From Armatimonadota bacterium (GTDB lineage Bacteria; Armatimonadota; Zipacnadia; JAUWAU01), in NCBI GenBank assembly GCA_030601885.1, contig JAUWAU010000032.1, forward strand, positions 1 through 64,000: DNA of 64,000 nucleotides. Direction: 5' to 3'. How positions within the stretch are numbered: the stretch's first letter is position 1; every line of letters begins with the position of its first letter. The notes beneath the pieces are model-generated. The model saw nothing but the letters and a program-made list of their open reading frames with translations, made no database searches and had not been told where the DNA came from. The position numbers and the translations under genes are program-made. Shown here piece by piece: positions 42,156 through 52,235 of the stretch.

Positions 42156-43556
42156 CTACTCGAGCACGTCGATTAGATCGGCGACGTATACCCTTCGGAT
42201 GCCGTCCGGGCACGCATTGAAGGCAATGCGGTGGAAGCCGTAATCCCATGCGGGATGCGGATCGACGCGAAGCTCGTTCTTCGGGCCGCTGTAGTTTGGC
42301 TCGGTGCGGATCCGGATGAGGTTCCTGTCCGCGCCGGCCTGGAGATCGATCAGCCGTATGGGCGTGGTGCCGTCGCCGAATGCCACGGGCTCTTTCAGGT
42401 ACGAGTCCGTCACGATGTGTCTGCCGTCAGGATGCAGCGCCGGGTGCCCCGATCCGAGGACTTCGTCGCTCATGGTGCCGTAGCCGGTGCCGTCGTACTT
42501 CGCTTTGACAAAGCGCAGTGTCTTGCCGTCGGCCTTGAGATTCATCATCATGGTCTCGCCGTCGGGGCACCAGTTCGGATGGTGGCCGCCTTTGGACCAC
42601 TCCGAGTCGGGGATGGCCACATGGATCTCTGACCCGTCAGCATTCATCGTGATCACGTGGCGCTTCATCTTCTTGCGATCTCCCTCGTCGGGGAGCCATC
42701 GCAGCACGAGCATGATCCGCGTGCCCTGCGGGTTGTACTTGATGTGGAAGCCGTAGAAGGCTCCGCCAGGATGCTCGTCGAGGTCGATGCGCGGCTGAGC
42801 TGTCTCGACGATTTGCTTGAAGGAGACGAGGAGCTTGGAGGCCCCGGTTGACGTGTCCGTGAGGTATATCCCGTCATCGGATGCCGCGCCCTTGTTGACG
42901 GGCACGTGCTCAGGCGGGGCGATGACGCCATAGCCAGCCTGGGTCCTGCCGGTCCGCAGCAGACACGGGCTGGCCGCCCACTTCCCGTCGGGCGAGGCCA
43001 TGTAGACGGTGCCATCGAGGTCCTTTCTGACCCCGGAGATGGGATCGAGCCTGACGCCAAAGGGACGCCAGGCCCTCGTATCCATGTCGTTGAAGAAGAG
43101 CTGCGTATCGTCCGCGCCCCATTGCACCTGTGCCCCGAGCTGTGTGTCCCAGCCGCGCGTCTCCGCCACGACGCGGCTCTCACCGGCCTGCAGGTCAACC
43201 AGGAGAATCTCGGCTGCCTCGCCGGGCTCGGGCATGCGGTCATCGGAGGGGAATTGTGTCAAGCCCAGGTAGCGCCCCGATGGGCTGATCGGGGAGGTGT
43301 CGAAGAAGCGGTGGATCGTCGGCCCGCAGTCCGCCGTGACGCACCAGACGGGGACGACGGGGTCAAAGTCGGTGTACCGAGGAAAGCGGTCGGACGGATC
43401 GGGGGCCATGAGTTGGCTCCTTTCGAGATTGGCACCGTGCGCGATACGGTGTGCGGTCGGCCACACGAGGCCCACTGCCGCGGTGATCGTGGAGAGAAAG
43501 TCTCTTCGTACAATCGCCGGGCCGCACCTGCTTCCGCGGCGGCGTGTTCGGGTCAT
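42156..43556 (-). CDS. Tat-exported oligogalacturonate-lyase-like / TolB-like beta-propeller
   Basis: About 466 residues from ATG 43556 (GGGAGGA seven bases upstream). A twin-arginine-type leader (AIVRRDFLSTITAAVGLVWP) is followed by propeller repeats: PISPSGRYLGLTQFPSDD, MASPDGKWAASP, HHPNWCPDGETMMMNL and GSGHPALHPDGRHIVTDSYL. The His-rich blade ends recall oligogalacturonate lyase (PL22), though the catalytic residues cannot be confirmed by eye. Exported; 26 bases before the sulfatase. Confidence 0.72.
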   Translation of the reverse strand: MTRTRRRGSRCGPAIVRRDFLSTITAAVGLVWPTAHRIAHGANLERSQLMAPDPSDRFPRYTDFDPVVPVWCVTADCGPTIHRFFDTSPISPSGRYLGLTQFPSDDRMPEPGEAAEILLVDLQAGESRVVAETRGWDTQLGAQVQWGADDTQLFFNDMDTRAWRPFGVRLDPISGVRKDLDGTVYMASPDGKWAASPCLLRTGRTQAGYGVIAPPEHVPVNKGAASDDGIYLTDTSTGASKLLVSFKQIVETAQPRIDLDEHPGGAFYGFHIKYNPQGTRIMLVLRWLPDEGDRKKMKRHVITMNADGSEIHVAIPDSEWSKGGHHPNWCPDGETMMMNLKADGKTLRFVKAKYDGTGYGTMSDEVLGSGHPALHPDGRHIVTDSYLKEPVAFGDGTTPIRLIDLQAGADRNLIRIRTEPNYSGPKNELRVDPHPAWDYGFHRIAFNACPDGIRRVYVADLIDVLE

Positions 43557-43767
43557 GTGGATGTCCTCCCTGCGGTTCATACGGTGACGAGCTCCCCTTC
43601 TCAGTATCCGGCAGCGTGCGTTTTCGGCGGGAAGGGCGCCAATGCCTTTCTGGGCACGTTCGCCATTCCGGGGCGCTCAAGCGAGAGGTGAAACGGCGCC
43701 GGAAGTGAAACTGTGCGCCGAGCGCCAATTAGCCGGCGGGGACCGCCGCCAAAGGGGAGTGTGGCTC

Positions 43768-44883
43768 ATGCATCGAGAGGGACCGTGGAACCGCACCGTA
43801 TCAGGCTCGAGGCGAACCATCGCTCCGGCGCGTCGCACCTGGGGCCTTGCGGCTGCTGCGCTTGTGGTAGTCGGCGGTGCGATGTCGATTGCAGCCGCGG
43901 AGGTGGTGTATCCCGGGGCTACCTGGGAGTCGAAGAAGCCGGAGGAAGTGAGGATGGACGGGGCCAAGCTGGAGCAGCTCGCGGCGAAGCTCGGTGGGAA
44001 CGGCTTCGTCGTCCGAGATGGCTATGCGGTCAAAGCCTGGGGATCGCCCGAGGCGCCGGTCGGGTGGCTGTCCTCGTCGAAACCGGTGCTCACTACGCTC
44101 CTGTTCTTCGCCATGGACGAGCAGAAGCTGGCCGGGGTGGATACGCGAGTCAAGTACCTGGGCTGGGACCTTAAGCCGAAGGACGAGTGGATTACGTACA
44201 GGCACCTGGCTAACATGGTGAGCGGCTACGCCCGGCCCGAGCCGCCGGGCGAGGCATTCTCCTACAACGACTACGCGATTCAGCTCTACTTCAAGACAAT
44301 GGAGAGGGTGTTCGGCCAGCCGCTCACCGACGTGCTGCGCTCGCGTCTCGCGCCGCTGCAGTTCGAGGACGAGGTCAGTTTCCCCAGGTTCGTCCATGCA
44401 TCCGCGAGAGATTTCGCGCGCATCGGGTGGCTCTGGCTCAACAAGGGGAAGTGGGGCGAGCAGCAGCTTCTGCAGGGGAAGCACTTCAACAGGTGCATGA
44501 AGCCCGGCGTGCCGAAGGACTTGCCCGAGACGGACCATTCCGCCAAGACGGACGACTATCTCAGCATCGGCACCTATGGCGGCGGCTCCGACCACTTCAC
44601 GCGGTGCGGCCCGGGTATTTACGGCTTCAACTGGTGGTTCAACGCCACAGGCAGACGGCACCCGGAGACGCGTACCTGGCCTGATGCGCCGAAGGATACC
44701 ATCATGAGCATAGGCGCCGGCGGGAACAACTGTGTCATCATCCAAAGCCTGAAGCTTGTGCTCGCCTGCGGAAAAGGCGACTGGGGGAAGCTCGAGGCGG
44801 GCAGCGCCGACTCGAAGTTCAACCAGGCGCTGAAGCTGCTCGTTGAGGCGTGTACCGACGCGCGCCGCCGGGAGTCCAAGTAA
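43768..44883 (+). CDS. Serine hydrolase of the beta-lactamase/CubicO type
   Basis: 371 residues from ATG 43768 (AAAGGGGAG upstream). The signal-anchor helix (AAAALVVVGGAMSIAAAEVV) is followed by a penicillin-binding-like domain: SSSK (S-x-x-K nucleophile motif) in PVGWLSSSKPVLTTL and YND (Y-x-N) in EAFSYNDYAIQ. GGNNCVIIQSLKLVLACGKG occupies the usual third-motif region. Probably an exported esterase or amidase; no beta-lactam link is implied. It starts the esterase pair with 44896. Confidence 0.8.
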   Translation: MHREGPWNRTVSGSRRTIAPARRTWGLAAAALVVVGGAMSIAAAEVVYPGATWESKKPEEVRMDGAKLEQLAAKLGGNGFVVRDGYAVKAWGSPEAPVGWLSSSKPVLTTLLFFAMDEQKLAGVDTRVKYLGWDLKPKDEWITYRHLANMVSGYARPEPPGEAFSYNDYAIQLYFKTMERVFGQPLTDVLRSRLAPLQFEDEVSFPRFVHASARDFARIGWLWLNKGKWGEQQLLQGKHFNRCMKPGVPKDLPETDHSAKTDDYLSIGTYGGGSDHFTRCGPGIYGFNWWFNATGRRHPETRTWPDAPKDTIMSIGAGGNNCVIIQSLKLVLACGKGDWGKLEAGSADSKFNQALKLLVEACTDARRRESK

Positions 44884-44895
44884 GGAGACGCAGCC

Positions 44896-46104
44896 ATGAC
44901 CGACACTCGTTGGTGGACCGACGAGTCGGAGCTGAAGCAAAAGCTCGGTGCGGCGCGCGAGCCGAAGAGAACGCCCGGCCCATTGCTCGACAGCGCGCTC
45001 GGCGAGTGGCAGCGCACGCAGCGACGCGATCTGTCCCTGCTGAACAAGCGCGGCAGCGCAGCCATCGCCGCCCGGGCGCGGGCCAGGGGATTCGTCGAGC
45101 GGCAGTTGACCTGGCCCACTGAATCGGCCGCCCTGCACCCGCAGCCATTGGCTCGACGCGAGCACGACGACTATCTTGAAGAACAACTCCTCCTCACGAC
45201 GAGCGCTCCGCTACGCGTTCCGGCGACTGTGCTGATCCCGAAAGGCGTCCCCCGGCCTTGCCCGGGCATTGTGGCTCTTCACGACATGGGCGGCTTCCGC
45301 GTCTTCGGGCGTGAGAAGCTGCTCGCCTTCGAGGGGGAGCCGGAGTATCTGACGGAATTCCGCCAGCGGCACTACAAGGGAGTAAGCATCATGGCCGAGC
45401 TCGTCCGGCGAGGATACGTGGTGGTGGCCATTGATGCGCTGTGTTTCGGAAGGCGCACGGTAGAGGCCGCGCAGGACCCGCTCGGCTTCCAGCAGCGCCG
45501 GCTGGAGATGGATGCCGAGGCCAGCCAGGAGTTCACCGCACGCGTCTCGCGCGAGGAGGAGCCCTGGCTGGTCCGCCACGTCATGACGGTCGGTCGGACG
45601 TGGCCCGGCCTCGTCCTGGCGGATGATCGGCGCACCGTGGACTACCTCTGCACGCGCCCGGATGTCGATCCCTCGCGGATCGGATGCATCGGTCTGTCCT
45701 TTGGCGCGTATCGGACGAACTACCTGGCCCCAATGGACGAGCGCATCAAGGCGGCCGTGTCGGTGTGCTGGACGAGCACGATGGACGGATTGGTCGGCTA
45801 CAACGTCGGCGGCGCCATGGGTTGGTTCTCGCTGATCCCGGGAATGTTCCAGCGCATGGACTTGCCCGATCTCCAGGCCCTTAGCGCGCCGCGCGCTTTC
45901 ATGGCCATCAGCGGCTGGGACGACCACCTCGTGCAGCCCTTCGGCATCGCGAAGGCCCACCTGCACCTGCGCCGGTGCTTCGAGAATGCCGGCTGTCCGG
46001 AGCAGCTCGGGAGCCTGGTGTACGATTGCCCGCACGAGTTCAATCGGGAGATGCAGAAAGACGCGTTCGAGTGGCTGGATGAGCATCTCCAGCCTGGGAC
46101 GTAG
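44896..46104 (+). CDS. Alpha/beta hydrolase (dienelactone-hydrolase/acetylxylan-esterase type)
   Basis: 402 residues with AAGGAGA upstream of ATG 44896. Central hydrolase fold with PCPGIVALHDMGGF oxyanion loop, nucleophile elbow GLSFGAYRT, Asp in ISGWDDHLV and His in DCPHEFNREMQ. The size, and an N-terminal helical extension, suit the family of glycan deacetylases and glucuronoyl-type esterases. No signal peptide. Only 12 bases after the previous gene. Confidence 0.85.
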   Translation: MTDTRWWTDESELKQKLGAAREPKRTPGPLLDSALGEWQRTQRRDLSLLNKRGSAAIAARARARGFVERQLTWPTESAALHPQPLARREHDDYLEEQLLLTTSAPLRVPATVLIPKGVPRPCPGIVALHDMGGFRVFGREKLLAFEGEPEYLTEFRQRHYKGVSIMAELVRRGYVVVAIDALCFGRRTVEAAQDPLGFQQRRLEMDAEASQEFTARVSREEEPWLVRHVMTVGRTWPGLVLADDRRTVDYLCTRPDVDPSRIGCIGLSFGAYRTNYLAPMDERIKAAVSVCWTSTMDGLVGYNVGGAMGWFSLIPGMFQRMDLPDLQALSAPRAFMAISGWDDHLVQPFGIAKAHLHLRRCFENAGCPEQLGSLVYDCPHEFNREMQKDAFEWLDEHLQPGT

Positions 46105-46112
46105 CCGTCAAA

Positions 46113-46264
46113 CAGTCGCGTTGGACCGGTTCAACACGGTCACCTTCACGCCGGTCACGACCACGGCTCTGCGCCTCGAGGTCCAACTCCGAGCTCAATT
46201 CCGAGGCGGCATTCTCGAATGGCGAGTGATGGAAGGCCAGACGACTCCCAGCGATGACCAATGA
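46113..46264 (+). pseudogene. C-terminal fragment of a glycosyl-hydrolase-associated beta domain
   Basis: RFNTVTFTPVTTTALRLEVQ and FRGGILEWRV are characteristic of the discoidin-like C-terminal domain of large glycosyl hydrolases. There is no upstream catalytic domain here, so the fragment is a leftover of a lost gene. Confidence 0.6.
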
Positions 46265-46356
46265 GACACAGGAGCCGTGGTCCCACGACCGTAGGGCCAA
46301 GGTCCGATTCACGAGCGCCGCGGCGATCCGCCTCAACGAAAGGAGACGACAGGGAC

Positions 46357-46821
46357 ATGAGCGAGGTGGTCAATACCGGAGGAACGCACGACCGCCTGTG
46401 CCACGGGGTGAACATCGTCACGGCGAGCCACGAGGGCAAACGCGCCGGCCTCGCCGTGGCCTGGGCCTGCCAGGTGGGCGGCCAGCGTATACTCGTCACC
46501 GTTGGCCCCCAAAGTCACACGCGAGAATTGATCGAGGCTTCCGGCGCCTTTGGGCTCACGGTTCTTCGATCGGGCCAGCAGGACATCGGACGCACGTTCG
46601 GACTGCACCACTCGGGCGACGTGGACAAGTTCGAGGGGCTCGAAGTCTTCACCGCCGAGACTGGCTCTCCCCTACTCCGCCGATGCCCGGCCTGGTTCGA
46701 TTGCCGGGTCACGCATACGTTTGAGCTCGGCCGTACGAAGCTCTTCGTGGGCGAGATCGTAGCTTCCGGTGCGGACGTGACTGAGTTCGTGCCGCTCATT
46801 TACCGGGGCGACGAATACTAG
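46357..46821 (+). CDS. Flavin reductase-like FMN-binding protein
   Basis: 154 residues from ATG 46357 (AAAGGAG upstream). HGVNIVTASHEGKRAGLAVA is the entry strand of the split-barrel flavin reductase domain, with GLTVLRSGQQDIGRTFGLHH and FVGEIVASG at the expected places. It binds FMN and usually reduces it for a partner, or acts as a cofactor-binding protein. The TAG stop lies inside the CTAG target of the downstream MITE-like element, so the last residues may differ from the ancestral gene. Confidence 0.8.
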   Translation: MSEVVNTGGTHDRLCHGVNIVTASHEGKRAGLAVAWACQVGGQRILVTVGPQSHTRELIEASGAFGLTVLRSGQQDIGRTFGLHHSGDVDKFEGLEVFTAETGSPLLRRCPAWFDCRVTHTFELGRTKLFVGEIVASGADVTEFVPLIYRGDEY

Positions 46822-46976
46822 TGCTTCGTTCGGTAAGTTCGCGCGTCAAAGGCAGCGGGCCAAGAATGGCCCGCCTACGCGGCTGCGGCCTTCAGTGCGC
46901 CGCTCGCGGCCCGCATCCCCGCGTAGGTCGGGCTTTCCAGCCCGACAATTCCCACGCGGACCTACGGAAGCAGGCA
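46822..46976 (+). mobile_element. MITE-like element, copy B (155 bp) flanked by CTAG
   Basis: Bounded by CTAG at 46818-46821 and 46977-46980. Ends TGCTTCGTTCGG and GGAAGCAGGCA are inverted repeats. It matches copy A (9998-10206) in reverse orientation, without the extra about 54 bases. The interior contains GTCGGGCTTTCCAGCCCGAC, a perfect hairpin. Confidence 0.8.
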
Positions 46977-47260
46977 CTAGAGCCATTAACGGCGTGCTCG
47001 CCCGGCTTCGGGCGGACGAGTCGCGCGCCGCTGGGCCCGCCGAGGTGATTTTCGTCGTCCGCAGGCAGGGAATCAGCCCCCCAGTGATGGAAATACGCGG
47101 CTTGGGCTGCAACCACCTTACGGGGATACCCCCTGGTGGCCGGGCTCTCGTGCCGCAAGAGGCGATAGTGCGAGGACTGTGCTCGCCGGACCCGAAAGCG
47201 GCTCTGCCGAGAACACGTGCTCACCGGAAACACGCGTCAAAAACGTGGGAGGAAACAACC

Positions 47261-48049
47261 ATGAGTGCAAACGGAATCATCTTCACCGTCTTCACCAAGC
47301 CCTGGAGAATGCCGCTTCCAGAGCTCGGGAAGTACGTGAGCGAACTGGGCTTCGATGGCATCGAGTTCCCGCTGCGGCCGGGATACCAGGTCGAGCCGGA
47401 AGACGTTGCCAAGGGCCTTCCCGCGGCGGCGAAACAGCTTGCCGACTTCGGGGTGAAGATCTACAGCGTCGCCGGGCCGAGCGACGAGGCGACGATCGCG
47501 GCCTGCGCCGAGGCCGGCGTGCCCATAATCCGCGTCATGGTCTCCGTCGGAGACGAAGGCTACCTGGCCGCGGTGGAGAAGGCGCAGAGAGAGTACGACG
47601 CGCTGATCCCGCTGCTCGATAAGCACGGCGTGAAGCTCGGGGTCCAGAATCATTGCCATCGCTTCGTCGCCAACGCAATCGGGCTGCGGCATCTGATGGA
47701 GAAGTACGATCCGAAGCACATCGCTGCCGTCTGGGACGCCGCACACTGCGCGCTCGACGGTGAGCTCCCCGAGCTGGCCGTTGACATTCTCTGGTCCCAT
47801 CTGTGCATGGTGAACCTCAAGAACGGCATCTGGCAGCGCACGAACGGCCCCGAGGCCGAGGTGGCCGAGTGGAAGACATACTGGACCAGCGGCCGTCAGG
47901 GACTGGCGTCGTGGCCGAAGGTCGCAGGCGAGCTGAAGAAGCGAGACTTCGACGGCATCGTGTGCCTCACGGCCGAGTACAGTGACCACGATTCGGTGGA
48001 CCGGCTGACGGCCGAAGATATAGCCTTTGCGAAGTCGCTGTTTAGCTAG
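47261..48049 (+). CDS. Sugar phosphate isomerase/epimerase
   Basis: 262 residues from ATG 47261 (GGGAGGA eight bases upstream). A TIM barrel of the AP-endonuclease-2 superfamily: YVSELGFDGIEFPL, AEAGVPIIRVMVSVGDEGYL, GVKLGVQNHCHRFV and AAVWDAAHCALDGE. Metal-binding Glu, His and Asp residues are typical. Cytosolic. Part of a sugar-catabolism run with the Gfo/Idh/MocA gene 14 bases downstream. Confidence 0.87.
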   Translation: MSANGIIFTVFTKPWRMPLPELGKYVSELGFDGIEFPLRPGYQVEPEDVAKGLPAAAKQLADFGVKIYSVAGPSDEATIAACAEAGVPIIRVMVSVGDEGYLAAVEKAQREYDALIPLLDKHGVKLGVQNHCHRFVANAIGLRHLMEKYDPKHIAAVWDAAHCALDGELPELAVDILWSHLCMVNLKNGIWQRTNGPEAEVAEWKTYWTSGRQGLASWPKVAGELKKRDFDGIVCLTAEYSDHDSVDRLTAEDIAFAKSLFS

Positions 48050-48062
48050 GGAGGACACCAGA

Positions 48063-49073
48063 ATGGCGAAGACTCGCAAGAAGACCAGACCAGCGAAGAA
48101 GTCGCGGAGAGGCAGCAAAGTGCGCGTCGCCATGATCGGCGCCGGGGGCATGGCCAACCGAGTGCACTATCCCTCGCTCGCCTCCTACAAGGATGTGCAG
48201 ATCGCGGCAATCTGCGACCTGAACACCGAGCGCCTGAACACGACGGCGGACAAGTACAGCGTGGAGAAGCGCTACACCGATTATCGGAAGATGGTCGAAG
48301 ACATCGCTCCCGACGCCGTGTACGTCATCGGGCCGCCGGACGACATGTACAAGATATGGGTCTGGTGCCTGCAGCAGGGACTGAATCTCTACATCGAGAA
48401 GCCCATGGGCATCACCATCCATCAGGCACGAATGTTGGCGTACCTGGCGGAGCAGAACGGCTGCATCACGCAGGTCAGCTTCCAGCGGCGCACCTGTCCG
48501 ATGGTGGTGAAACTGCGCGAGGAGTGCCTCAAGCGCGGGCCCATCGTTCACGCGGTGTGCCGATTCTACAAGTGCGGAATCCGCCCGTACACGGGCTCCC
48601 TCAGTCACATGATGGGCGACGGCGTACATGCCATCGACACCGTTCGCTGGATGTGCGGCGGTGAGGTGGTGGACATTCAGAGCATTGTCAAGTCCGTCGA
48701 GGTCCCGGATATTAACTTCTTCACGGTCCTGCTCCAGTTCGACAATGGGGCGACGGGCGTTGTCATGAACAGTTGGTCCAGCGGTCGGCGGATCTTCGAC
48801 GTGGAGATGCACGCGCCGGCCATCTGCGCCGAGGCCGAGCACGAGGGCAAGGGGTACCTCTACGCCGATGGCGACACGGAAGGCGTCGAGTATGACACCC
48901 AGGAGGAAGCGGGCAGCGACGAGTTCCACATCTACGGCGGCTTCGAGGGCAAGAACCGCGAGTTCATCGATTGTCTCAAGGCCGGAAAACAGCCCGGCTC
49001 GAACTTCTCCGATGCGGTGAAGACGACCGAGGTGGCCGACAAGATCCTGGCCCAGACGTTGCTGCGGGCGTAG
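48063..49073 (+). CDS. Gfo/Idh/MocA-family oxidoreductase
   Basis: 336 residues from ATG 48063 (AGGGAGGA upstream). Basic start (AKTRKKTRPAKKSRRGSKVR), Rossmann motif VAMIGAGGMANRVH, CDLNTERL, and EKPMGIT with the catalytic-domain Lys. NAD(P)-dependent oxidation of a sugar or inositol. Together with the isomerase just before it, it could form an inositol or keto-sugar pathway, which is inference. Confidence 0.9.
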   Translation: MAKTRKKTRPAKKSRRGSKVRVAMIGAGGMANRVHYPSLASYKDVQIAAICDLNTERLNTTADKYSVEKRYTDYRKMVEDIAPDAVYVIGPPDDMYKIWVWCLQQGLNLYIEKPMGITIHQARMLAYLAEQNGCITQVSFQRRTCPMVVKLREECLKRGPIVHAVCRFYKCGIRPYTGSLSHMMGDGVHAIDTVRWMCGGEVVDIQSIVKSVEVPDINFFTVLLQFDNGATGVVMNSWSSGRRIFDVEMHAPAICAEAEHEGKGYLYADGDTEGVEYDTQEEAGSDEFHIYGGFEGKNREFIDCLKAGKQPGSNFSDAVKTTEVADKILAQTLLRA

Positions 49074-49118
49074 CCGGGGTCGGCAAATTGGGCCTACACC
49101 GGGGCACGGGAGGCGATG

Positions 49119-49997
49119 ATGGCGCGACGTGTACGCTCGCGAGACTGGCGATGGCTCGTCGGGTTGGCTGTTTTCCTGGCGGTCGGCGTGCCAATGATTG
49201 CCGCGCCAGCAACGGCAGGTCCTGACAAGGATGTGAGCAGTATGGAAGGCGCCACGGTCCTCTTTCTGAACCTGCGCAGTCAGCTACTGGAACGGGACGA
49301 TAACGGGCACAACCAATGGCGGGTCGTGACTGCGCGCGAGAGCTTTCCCGCCGCAGAGACGGCTATCTTGCTGTGCGACGTGTGGGATGACCACTGGTGT
49401 CGCGGTGCGTCGGAGCGCGTTGATGCTATGGCGCCGCGGATGAACGCCGTCGTCAAGGCGGCTCGGGCGAAGGGCGTACAGATCATTCATTCCCCCTCCG
49501 GTACCATGGATTTCTACGCCGACACTCCGGCGAGGCAGCGAGTGCTGGACGCTCCGCGCGTCGAGCCGCCGAAACCGAGGGAGCATGACGACCCGCCTCT
49601 GCCCATCGACGATTCCGATCGCGGCTCGGATACTGGTGAGAAGGAATCCCGCAAAGCCTGGACCAGACAACACCCAGCCATCGAGATCGAGGACGAGGAT
49701 GCCATATCTGACGACGGCGTGGAGATCTATAGCTTCATGCAGCACCGCGGCATCAAGAACCTCATCATAATGGGTGTCCATACGAACATGTGCATTCTGA
49801 ACCGGTCTTTCGGCATCAAGCAAATGGTCAAATGGGGGGTCAACGTGATGCTGGTGCGGGACCTGACCGATGCCATGTACAACCCGGCCATGCCGCCGTA
49901 TGTGAGCCACGATGAGGGCACCCGGCTGGTGATCGAATACATCGAGAAGTTCTGGTGTCCGTCGATATCAAGCGAGGACATCATTGGCGCTTCTTGA
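49119..49997 (+). CDS. Exported isochorismatase-family hydrolase
   Basis: 292 residues; ATG 49119 has GGGAGG five bases upstream. Signal peptide (WLVGLAVFLAVGVPMIAAPATA). Isochorismatase fold: LLCDVWDDHWC near residue 90 (metal/catalytic Asp), then a Pro/Asp-rich insert, and the nucleophile Cys in MGVHTNMCILNRSFGI. Related enzymes hydrolyse amides or ureas. Substrate unknown. Confidence 0.85.
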   Translation: MARRVRSRDWRWLVGLAVFLAVGVPMIAAPATAGPDKDVSSMEGATVLFLNLRSQLLERDDNGHNQWRVVTARESFPAAETAILLCDVWDDHWCRGASERVDAMAPRMNAVVKAARAKGVQIIHSPSGTMDFYADTPARQRVLDAPRVEPPKPREHDDPPLPIDDSDRGSDTGEKESRKAWTRQHPAIEIEDEDAISDDGVEIYSFMQHRGIKNLIIMGVHTNMCILNRSFGIKQMVKWGVNVMLVRDLTDAMYNPAMPPYVSHDEGTRLVIEYIEKFWCPSISSEDIIGAS

Positions 49998-50103
49998 TGG
50001 GCGTTTCGGAGCCGCCACTGATATGGTCAGCCACGACCTTCTGCAGAGAGCCCCGGCCGCAATGAGCGGACAACCGCGACAACCAAGATAGAGGAAGTAT
50101 CCG

Positions 50104-52185
50104 ATGACTCGCGAGAGGCTGCAAGTCCTGGCCGCATTGACCGCATGCGTGTGCATCGCGCCAAGCGCGGCCGCGGGCGCAGAGCACCCGACGCCGCTGC
50201 GGACGGTGCGCGTGGCAACAGTCCCAGTACTGCGAGAAGCCCTGGACGACGCCCGACCTGGTGACCTCATCCTGGTTGCCGACGCGGTGTATCGCACGTC
50301 TGAGCCGTTGGCCCTGCGACGGAGCGGGAGCTCGGAGCATCCCATTGTGATCCGCGCTGCGCACCGGGGAAAGGCCATCATCACCGGCCGGGCGGGGTTC
50401 CTGCTGCAGGAAGCGGACCACGCTGTCGTCGAGGGCTTCGTATTCGAGGGCGCGATAGGCACGGCCGTGAAACTGTACGGGTGCAGCCATGCGCGAGTGA
50501 CCCGGAACCACATTCGGCTCCGCGAACCGGTCAATGGCCCCAAGTTGGATTGGGTCATCTCGAAGTACGATGGAGAACGGAACCGGATCGATCACAATCT
50601 ATTCGAAGAAAAGCGGGCCCACGGGCGTTTTGCATACATCCACCACCACCGCCGTCATGACAGGATCGACCATAACCAGTTCCGTGACCACAGCCCGGAG
50701 GGCGACAACGGCAAGGAATCGATCGTCATACGCGGTTACTTCACCACGGTCGAGTACAACCTGTTCGAGAATTGCTCTGGTGAAGGCGAGATCATCTCGG
50801 TCAAGTCCATCTATCCGGAGCGGCCCTCCGGGGACGAGCCGCTTGTCGTGAACACGTTCAGGTACAACACGTTCCTCGACTCGACCGGCACTCTGTGTCT
50901 GCGCCAGGCCAATGGATGCCTGGTCGAGGGGAACTGCTTCATCGCGCGCGGCGGGCCGGGGTTCACCGGCGGCGTGAAGGTGTACGGGGACGATCACGTT
51001 ATCGTCAACAACTACTTCGAGGCCCTGACCGGGCACGGGCACTTCGCGCCGTTCGTCCTCATGCACGGCGATGCGGACATCGACTACGATATCGCCCCCG
51101 AGCGGTACTACGAGGGGATGCCGTCCGAGGTCACCATGTTCCCGCGGCCGAATCGCGTGCGGATCGAGCACAACACCTGGGTGAATTGCAGCGCGGTCGA
51201 GCTCGGGTGGGAGACGGACACCGATCGGCCTCTGGCGACGCGCGACTGCGTCTTCGCCAACAACGTCATTGCGGGCGACCGTGGACGTCTCGTGAAGGTG
51301 ATGCCTGGGCAGATCGACCTGCGGCTGTCCGGGAACATCGTGCATGTGGACGAGGAGGCGGAAACCGGCGTGTCCGGGTTCCCGGCGTCGGAATTCAGAG
51401 TCGCGGAGCCGGGCGCATACCCGGCGATGGGCCGCCAGCGTCTGCCATTCATCCCGCCGATCACTGTTCCGTCTATCACGCCTGCCGGCGGCACGTTCAC
51501 CGGCTCTGTCACGGTTACGCTGGCACTCGAGGCCGAGAGGGCAGAGGTCCGCTATACGCTCGACGACACGTGGCCCACTCTATCCTCGAAGCGCTACCGG
51601 GGCCCGTTCATGGTGAATGAGAGCATCACGGTTCGAGCGCGGGCGTTCTTCGGCGACGGCGAGGCGGGCTTCGAGAACAAGGCAAGCCTCACCATCATGA
51701 GGCCGCGCCCGGCGGATGAGCCGACCGCCGTGGTCAACGGCCTGGAATACGAGTACTACGAAGACAGGGAGAAGCAGTGGTGGAGCCTGCCCGACTTCGA
51801 TGCCTTGAAGCCCGTCAGGTCCGGCGCCGTGAGCGACTTCGGCATCGAGGTAGCTCAGGGGAGTGAGCACTTCGCCATCCGCTTTATCGGCTTCATCAGC
51901 ATCCCGCGCGACGGCGTGTACACGTTCAGCAAACGCTCGAACGGCGGCTGCCAACTGTATATTGGCGCGATGCTCGTGCTGGACAACGACGGACTGTACC
52001 CGCACTCCGGGGGCTGGGGAAGAAGGGGCTCCGTTGCGCTCAGGGCCGGTAAACATCGGATGACGCTGCTGTCCTTCGAGCGCGACTACCCCAGGCGGCT
52101 GGAGCTGCACTACGCCGGGCCCGGCATCGAGAGACAGAGGGTGCCGGCGTCGGCGCTGTACCGCACCGCCCGAGCAGACGAATAG
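50104..52185 (+). CDS. Secreted PL6-like right-handed beta-helix lyase with PA14-type C-terminus
   Basis: 693 residues (GAGGAAG upstream). Signal peptide 1-26. The first about 450 residues are a parallel beta-helix of the chondroitinase-B/alginate-lyase (PL6) type: IVIRAAHRGKAIITGRAGF, NHIRLREPVNGPKL, NLFENCSGEGEIISVKS and NTFLDSTGTLCLRQ. A Lys and Arg in the helix (ISVKS; LRQANG) sit where PL6 catalytic residues are expected. Then an Ig-like linker with a chitobiase-type motif (GGTFTGSVTVTLAL) and a PA14-like domain (GVYTFSKRSNGGCQLYIG). It would cleave acidic polysaccharide outside the cell. Confidence 0.85.
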   Translation: MTRERLQVLAALTACVCIAPSAAAGAEHPTPLRTVRVATVPVLREALDDARPGDLILVADAVYRTSEPLALRRSGSSEHPIVIRAAHRGKAIITGRAGFLLQEADHAVVEGFVFEGAIGTAVKLYGCSHARVTRNHIRLREPVNGPKLDWVISKYDGERNRIDHNLFEEKRAHGRFAYIHHHRRHDRIDHNQFRDHSPEGDNGKESIVIRGYFTTVEYNLFENCSGEGEIISVKSIYPERPSGDEPLVVNTFRYNTFLDSTGTLCLRQANGCLVEGNCFIARGGPGFTGGVKVYGDDHVIVNNYFEALTGHGHFAPFVLMHGDADIDYDIAPERYYEGMPSEVTMFPRPNRVRIEHNTWVNCSAVELGWETDTDRPLATRDCVFANNVIAGDRGRLVKVMPGQIDLRLSGNIVHVDEEAETGVSGFPASEFRVAEPGAYPAMGRQRLPFIPPITVPSITPAGGTFTGSVTVTLALEAERAEVRYTLDDTWPTLSSKRYRGPFMVNESITVRARAFFGDGEAGFENKASLTIMRPRPADEPTAVVNGLEYEYYEDREKQWWSLPDFDALKPVRSGAVSDFGIEVAQGSEHFAIRFIGFISIPRDGVYTFSKRSNGGCQLYIGAMLVLDNDGLYPHSGGWGRRGSVALRAGKHRMTLLSFERDYPRRLELHYAGPGIERQRVPASALYRTARADE

Positions 52186-52235
52186 AGAGCCGAGGCGTCG
52201 CCACCGGACATTCATCGCTTAATGGAGGCTATACC